From Haplosporangium gracile (taxonomy: Eukaryota > Mortierellomycota > Mortierellomycetes > Mortierellales > Mortierellaceae): a stretch of DNA of 23,008 nt. The notes under the pieces are model-generated. The model was not told the DNA's origin, made no database searches, and saw only the letters and a program-made list of their open reading frames with translations. Both the position numbers and the translations under genes were made by a program. Position 1 is the first letter of the stretch; each line of letters opens with the position of its first letter. This document shows positions 17,880 through 23,008 of this stretch, one piece after another. The DNA is taken from assembly GCA_015499985.1 (NCBI GenBank), contig JAAAUF010000671.1, positions 262 to 23,269 of the forward strand, read 5' to 3'.

Positions 17880-19483
17880 TCACCCTCTTTCCTTCTTTAA
17901 CCTTTACTCTTTTACTTCTTCCGGTCATCCTCCCATCTTCATCATCTCATCTCTATACTTTCCCTGCCCCGCCCCGTCCTCCTCCTTACTCTCGACCTCT
18001 CCCTCTCGAACACTTTAGTTTGTTCCCATTCATTCGTCCACATTACAAACGCTGCTTCTTGTTTTCCATCCTTCCATTTGTCCTCTCCTCTTTTCTCTTT
18101 ATCCTCTCTTCCTCTTTCTTCTTCTTCTTCTTCTTTTGTTCTCCACCTTCCTTCTTCACATCCTTCTCTTCCCTTCCCTTCCCTTCCCTCCCCTTCCCTT
18201 CAGCTCACTCTCTCGCCCACTCGCATCCATTTTGTCGTTGCTCTTATTTCCCTTCCTTCCTTCATTTATTCTCACTTCTCACTCTCACTCTTTTTTGTTT
18301 GCTCTCTCTTCATCCTCCTCCTCCACAACCCATTGAGTTTCCTCACTCATTATTATTCATTGCCACCCTTTTGTTTTTAATTGTGCGCCGACGACTCCTG
18401 CACGCCTTACCTCGGCAAATATCTCCCTTCATTCAATCACTCATCCTTGCCTCCTTCTCACCTTCGTTATTATCTTTCAGGACTCTCCTCTTTTCATTCA
18501 TTCACTCACACACACAGCAAGCACACTTTTCTCACTTGTTGGCTCTGTACCGTATCCTTGGTTCGATAGCCTCTCTCTTTCGTTGGTGAGTACACACATA
18601 CAGACAGACACGCTCTTCATAGCAGCAACTTATCATTGGGCAACAGCAACAACTTGGAAACACGCTTGACTCCTTTTATTTTCCTTTTACTGTTCACAGT
18701 TTGTTCTCCACGTTCTCGTGGTTTTGTTTTTGTTCCTTTTGTCTTGTTTTTGTTCCTTTTGTTTGTTTGTTTTCGTTCCTTCCTTTCCCTTTTTGAACCT
18801 TTTTTCACGCTCCATGTTTTTTTGTCTCACGAATTGAATGGAGGGCCCTGAATGACCACTCTTCAACAACAACAACAACCCTAACGACCATCATTCACCC
18901 TCATTCAAACACCTTCACTCTTCTTTTTTTTATTCTCCTTCCTTGACTCCACGGTAAAGAACTAATTCCAGCAAACAACGAGGAAGAACACACGGACTTT
19001 TTACCGGCAAGCAATATACTTCCGCTCTTTTTTTTTATCACTATTACTTTCTGCTCACCTGTTGTTCAGATAAATCAACACAATTGGCCACAGCATACCC
19101 TTACACACACTCGGACCACAGTTTCCCACAGCAAAGTTCAATTGGTCGTGGTTGTTGTTGTTGGGGGCTCTCTTTTTCCATTCCTTGCCCTTCTCGTTTG
19201 CTCTCTTCCAATCCCTCCTGAACGTTTTTTTACTCCACATCCCGGACGCATCCCCTCTTACTCACACGAGAGGAAGAAAGAAAACAAACCCTCTTTTTTA
19301 TTTCACAACGAGATATTAATTTTCGTCTATCCTTTTTGTCATCCAGCTATTATTACCCCTATAGTCGATCGCAGCACGACCCAACTATTTTATCGTGTTC
19401 TCTCTCTAGTTTTTCCTATTACGGACAACCCCTTTTACATCACTAATACTAAACAACAAACAAGAATTAGAACAGGAACAACA
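17880..19483 (+). other. Long CT-rich 5' leader of the PH-domain gene
   Basis: About 1.6 kb, strongly pyrimidine-rich on the plus strand, with (CTT)n at 18118-18135 and (CCCTT)n around 18170-18200. A likely 5' UTR intron is 18586-18699: donor TTG|GTGAGT, CTTGAC branch-like site and acceptor TTTTACTGTTCACAG. A second, weaker option runs from GTAAAG at 18954 to TTGTTCAG near 19070. Tiny upstream ORFs are present, for example MEGPE and MTTLQ5P near 18840-18883. The 189-codon ORF at 18020-18589 is a Ser/Phe/Leu artefact of the pyrimidine bias. Confidence 0.5.
18586..18699 (+). other. Candidate 5' UTR intron (114 nt)
   Basis: Consensus donor GTGAGT at 18586-18591 and acceptor TTCACAG ending at 18699, with a pyrimidine tract and a CTTGAC branch-like site between. 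It lies about 785 nt upstream of the ATG. Confidence 0.4.
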
Positions 19484-22400
19484 ATGGCAGCAGCTGATGT
19501 TCAACAAGGTAACGTGAAGTGAAGTGAAACTCAAGCACAGTGTCCGACTGTTGGTTCATGTTTTGTCGCTGATTCAGTCGCTTGTCAATCCATTTCTTTT
19601 TTTTTTATTATTTTCCCATGGCATGGTATATCACTCACTCCTACTCTTTACTCTTGACTACAACACGATAGAATGGCGCCCGGAGGATATGCTCGACCAT
19701 GATCAGGACCGCTTCGCAAAACCATCTTCCGCCTCATCCCTCCTTCCCGCCCTACCTGTCGACATCTCCAACAAGAATCATGATCACCATCACGACGATT
19801 CGGGTCTAGATGGAATCGATACCCAAGTTGACAACCTCGGACTCAACTCGCCATCAGCCTCAACCACCACCTCTCGCTCCTCCACAGGCGTCTCCTACCC
19901 GTCTCCACCTCCTGTATCTAATATTAACAAGAGTTATAACGCGCCACAGCCAACATCTGACCCTCGACAGTCGAGTTCACCCCCTCAGGCTGCACTCTTC
20001 ACGGAGCAGGGCTCGATGAATGCCAAGATGCGCGAAGCCAACCTCCCAACCCCATTGCAGACACAGTCGCTCGACAGCCGGGTCCCACGCCATGCCCAAG
20101 GCCCCCTCGCCAGTCCTTCCTACATTCACTCTCCGTCCGTCTGCTCGGACTCTCCCATGACCTCCAACTATGGTCAACAGCACGAGGCCCCCTGGATGAA
20201 TTCACATCATCCTCTCCAACAGAGCTCCTCGCCCCGACATGGACCTCTCCTCACTCCCAGCACCTCTTCCCCTGCTCTTTCCCCCCATCCTTCATCTGCA
20301 GCCTCACTTAGAGCATCGTCCAATTCACTCCCTCTACCAGGCCCAACCTCCCGGAAAAACTCTGTAGCGAGTTTGTCGGGCGGCAGCACAGCCCGAGTTT
20401 CACCCGGCTTCCGAGGCGCTCCTCTTGGTCAGACCTCCGACACCGAGTCTGTCTTGAAGCAGTTTGATGTCTATTTTGGAAAAGTCTATCTCCGTGGACA
20501 GCTGCAGAAGAAGAACGACTTGGGTCTGGATGGATTCAAGTTGCAGGGAGAGCAATGGGCGGCCTACCACGCAGAGCTGGTCGGACCCAAGCTGCGATTG
20601 ACGCCCATGCCAGGTTCCAGTGGAATGGGTGGTCGTGCAGAGGAAATGAACATGGAGGAGGCGACGGTCGAGATGCTGGATGGACCAAATGGAGGCACAT
20701 TTACGATTAATTGGATGGGCGCCAACAAGGCTGTATTCCAGCCCGTACAGCAACTCTCGTTAGGCGCACCCGAAATCGGATCGGCTGTCCAGGATTGGGT
20801 CTGTGCTATCCGTCTCAGTTGTTACGAGTGCTCTCGTCTGCAAGAGATTTACACTTCGACTCTCTTGCGTCGACCCAAGTTCCGTGACCAGGTTGCGGCG
20901 ACGATCGAGGGCCCCATCAAGGCTGAGGGTATGCTCCGTGTCAAGTTCTGGGCGGGCGAGGATTGGATGCGTCTGTGGGTAGTTGTCTCCGACCAGCGTG
21001 GCGATGAGGTCAAGAAGAAGAAGCAGGGCAAGATTCTTCAGGCGGCTCCTATCCGTGGTCAGATCCATTTCTATGAAAATCAAAAGTCTAAGCGACCCTT
21101 CATCTCGATGTACAACGTCAGCCAGGCCTATGCGGTCTGCCCTAGTCGCTCGTCCATCAACGCCTCCAAGGACAACAAGGTCGACGAGGAAGGCTCGTTG
21201 ACGATCAAGTTGGAGGGAGATGTGGTTCTTCAGCGAGAGAACTTGTTTGCTCCGCGCAAGGGTTTCTTCAACAGTCCCTCGCCTCCTTCGACAGTCGCTC
21301 GGGATCTTCAGGCCTTGCTCCCTACAGGAAAGTCCATGTTTGTAATGTTCCAGGTTCCCAACGCTGTCGAGCGTACAAAGTTCCTGTTGGGCACCAGTGA
21401 GGCCTTCAGGATCTATGGCAAGCCTGGTCCTCTGCTGTTTGATTCACCTACCGACCCTGCTGCGATGAACTTTGGATGCATGGCCTCTTCCCTTCTCCAA
21501 CAAGAGCTTTTGATTGGTCTGGACGCGGTCCTGCACTTGCCCCAAAAGGGCGAGTCCCTAGCCGATGTCAAGTTCTCGTTCGGAGAAGTCCTCCGCAAGC
21601 GTCTCATTGCCGAGAACTCGCCCTCTCAGAGTCACCAACGCGGGTTCTCGAACCAGTCTGGAAACAGACGCCAGGGCTCGTTGCCCTATGGTGTTCCCGA
21701 AGGGATGGTCGCCCCCTCACCCATGATGGTCATGGCGATGCGGTCACGTGCCAACTCTGGGTCTGGATTCTTGGTCCCTCAGCCTTCGCCTGGTCTGCAC
21801 CCTACTCACATGTCGCCCTGGGCTGGTTCGCCTCACTCGCCTCAGCTGGGTCCTTATGCCATGGCTCACTCGCCCAGACAGGGACCTCTCCATGCTTCAC
21901 CTTATAACCAGCACTTGATCCGACCAGCCTATGCAGCCTCCAACACCAGCACGGACGAATATGACGCCAACCTGGTCACGGATGATGAAGGAGAGAATGA
22001 AGAGTATCCCGACAGCCCAGTGGACGAGGATGGCGGACTTCAAACACCTTTCCGGTCACGCGCAGGATCTCTCATGGCCCCACCAGCAATCCCTGGCGGA
22101 TATGGACAATCTCGCAAAGGATCTGTGGGCGCTCTCAGTCTGCAGAGCGGCAACGTTGGACCATCGATGCTGGGCCGATCTGGTCGGAGTGCCAGTTTCA
22201 CAAGCGCCTATGCCGTCCAAGTCGTCACACCCGAATCTGCTGCCGCCGCTGCAGCAGCAGCCAAGAAGACTGTCTTGGAATTGCCATCGTTAAATTCGTT
22301 TTCGGACGATTTCGGCATCCGTTCTGACGCCAACAAGGAGAAGCAGCGGAAGCTGACTGCCGTCGTGTACCCGACCCAGATTGTGATCCCTAAGAACAAG

Positions 22401-22583
22401 AAGCGTAAGGATTCAACTACGGGAGAGACCCTGTCGGCAGGAGGACCTGCAGGTGCAGGGGGATTGAGGAGTGCGACCTCATTGGCGTCGCCTTCTTTCC
22501 CCAGTGCTGGTGGTGCACCTAGTCCGTCAATCAAGGTCAATGGTGAAGAAGAACTTGGAGAGGAGGAGCCCAGAAGCAAGTAA
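19484..22583 (+). CDS. SKG3: PH-domain protein, Skg3/Caf120 family (two coding exons)
   Basis: Spliced CDS 19484-19508 joined to 19672-22583, 978 residues. Exon 1 is 25 nt (MAAADVQQ plus one G), with a good start context (ACAATGG). The junction restores GAA and continues EWRPEDMLDHDQ. Residues about 10-265 are disordered, Ser/Pro-rich. A PH-like domain spans about 278-404 (FGKVYLRGQLQKK ... WVCAIRLSCYECSRLQEIYTS), and a second about 423-591 (GMLRVKFWAGEDWMRLWVVV, GQIHFYENQKSKRPFISMYNV, ERTKFLLGTSEAFRIYGKPG). This tandem order, the ISMYNVSQAYAVCP segment and the closing G-P match fungal Skg3/Caf120 proteins. In yeast Caf120 was reported with the CCR4-NOT complex and Skg3 is linked to cell-surface growth; the role here is inferred. 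The C-terminal third is disordered, with an Ala run and a Lys-rich patch (KNKKRK). Reading upstream of 19672 in the same frame is intron. Confidence 0.85.
19509..19671 (+). other. Intron 1 of the PH-domain gene (163 nt)
   Basis: Starts GTAACG after CAACAAG and ends GATAG before AATGGCG, with a CTTGAC branch-like site about 20 nt before the acceptor. Removing it joins a start codon in good context to the long exon in frame. The frame of the long exon has no ATG in good context before it within this stretch, only intron-like hydrophobic sequence. Confidence 0.85.
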
Positions 22584-23008
22584 TTTTGCCTTTGAATTTC
22601 TATTTCTCCTTCCACTACACCTTGTACATTCTTTCGACTTTTTTCTATCTTTTTTACCCATGCAACACACCTAAGCCAGCCCCAGGAGAGCAAAAGATCA
22701 ACTCAGTGGGAGGCATCTACAACAGACCCATCTAATGACAACCAACAACTACTCACTACTATTACTATGATCATTGACTCACGACCACTCACAACGGCCT
22801 CGTCTGCCGTCCCATTCTTTCCAGTTATTTTTTTGTTTATTGCATTTCTATAGCCGTTTCTTTTTTTGTTTTGTTTTGTTTTTGTACCCCTTTGAGTAGT
22901 TTTTACCTTACCCACACATACCTATGCTTGAAATAAAAAAGCAGATTCAATTTAGCCAAGAGCGAGATGGTTTCGCACAGGATGGATTAGCTCCATAGGT
23001 CTACAAAC
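22584..23008 (+). other. 3' UTR and downstream flank of the PH-domain gene
   Basis: T-rich non-coding sequence after the TAA stop. An AATAAA signal lies at 22932-22937, giving a 3' UTR of roughly 370 nt. The last 70 nt show nothing recognisable. Confidence 0.6.
22932..22937 (+). terminator. Poly(A) signal AATAAA of the PH-domain gene
   Basis: Canonical AATAAA about 350 nt after the stop codon, following a T-rich stretch (22858-22880). It is the only canonical copy in the 3' flank. Confidence 0.65.

Noticed and set aside
18020..18589. Plus-strand ORF of 189 codons with apparent membrane segments
   Set aside because: Phe/Ser/Leu content follows directly from (CTT)n and (CCCTT)n repeats in the leader of the PH-domain gene; no codon bias or domain.
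22938..23008. Possible tRNA or next gene at the right edge
   Set aside because: Only 70 nt are present and no promoter box or cloverleaf could be made out.

Overview
The window looks like nuclear DNA from an early-diverging filamentous fungus, most likely Mortierellomycota (Mortierella-type). The reasons are compact, intron-poor genes with G/C-ending codons in the coding parts, long pyrimidine-rich transcribed leaders, homopolymeric Asn/Gln/Ser tracts in regulatory proteins, large intergenic spaces full of microsatellites, and the protein families themselves (alpha-arrestin, F-box/LRR, fungal PH-domain Skg3/Caf120 type). The assignment rests on reading, not on a search. No bacterial, viral or transposon gene, rRNA, tRNA or CRISPR array was recognised.

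Layout. 1-374: 3' flank of the first gene. 375-1916 (-): alpha-arrestin with PPxY/LPxY ubiquitin-ligase docking motifs and His-rich tails. 1917-5040: long non-coding interval with a purine/pyrimidine-skewed leader just upstream of the arrestin and a second one at about 4407-4735 that ends in a good minus-strand splice donor. 5044-5356 (+): a TATA box followed by a short coding-like ORF (uncertain). 5540-8464 (-): a 974-residue, mostly disordered Ser-rich protein of unknown function with repeated GRFTIE/GRMFTVE motifs. 8465-about 10400: its leader side, which contains a 49-codon ORF (9159-9308, -) with coding-like composition and a likely 5' UTR intron. 10400-12260: intergenic, with a telomere-like repeat. 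12261-14408 (-): F-box/leucine-rich-repeat protein. 14409-17850: leader, promoter and a long intergenic space carrying several palindromes. 17854-22937 (+): promoter, 1.6 kb CT-rich leader, and the Skg3/Caf120-like PH-domain gene, whose first coding exon is only 25 nt (spliced CDS 19484-19508 + 19672-22583, 978 aa), followed by its poly(A) signal.

The recognisable genes all belong to signalling or protein-turnover adaptors: an arrestin that probably recruits a Rsp5-type ligase to membrane transporters, an F-box subunit of an SCF ligase, a PH scaffold, and a phospho-regulated-looking disordered protein. They are separately transcribed and there is no sign of a cluster with a common pathway. 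The most interesting unexplained items are the 49-codon ORF in the leader of the disordered protein, that protein's repeated short docking-like motif, the nested inverted repeat at 17104-17169, the composite repeat at 15036-15069 and the overlapping palindromes at 15994-16012.
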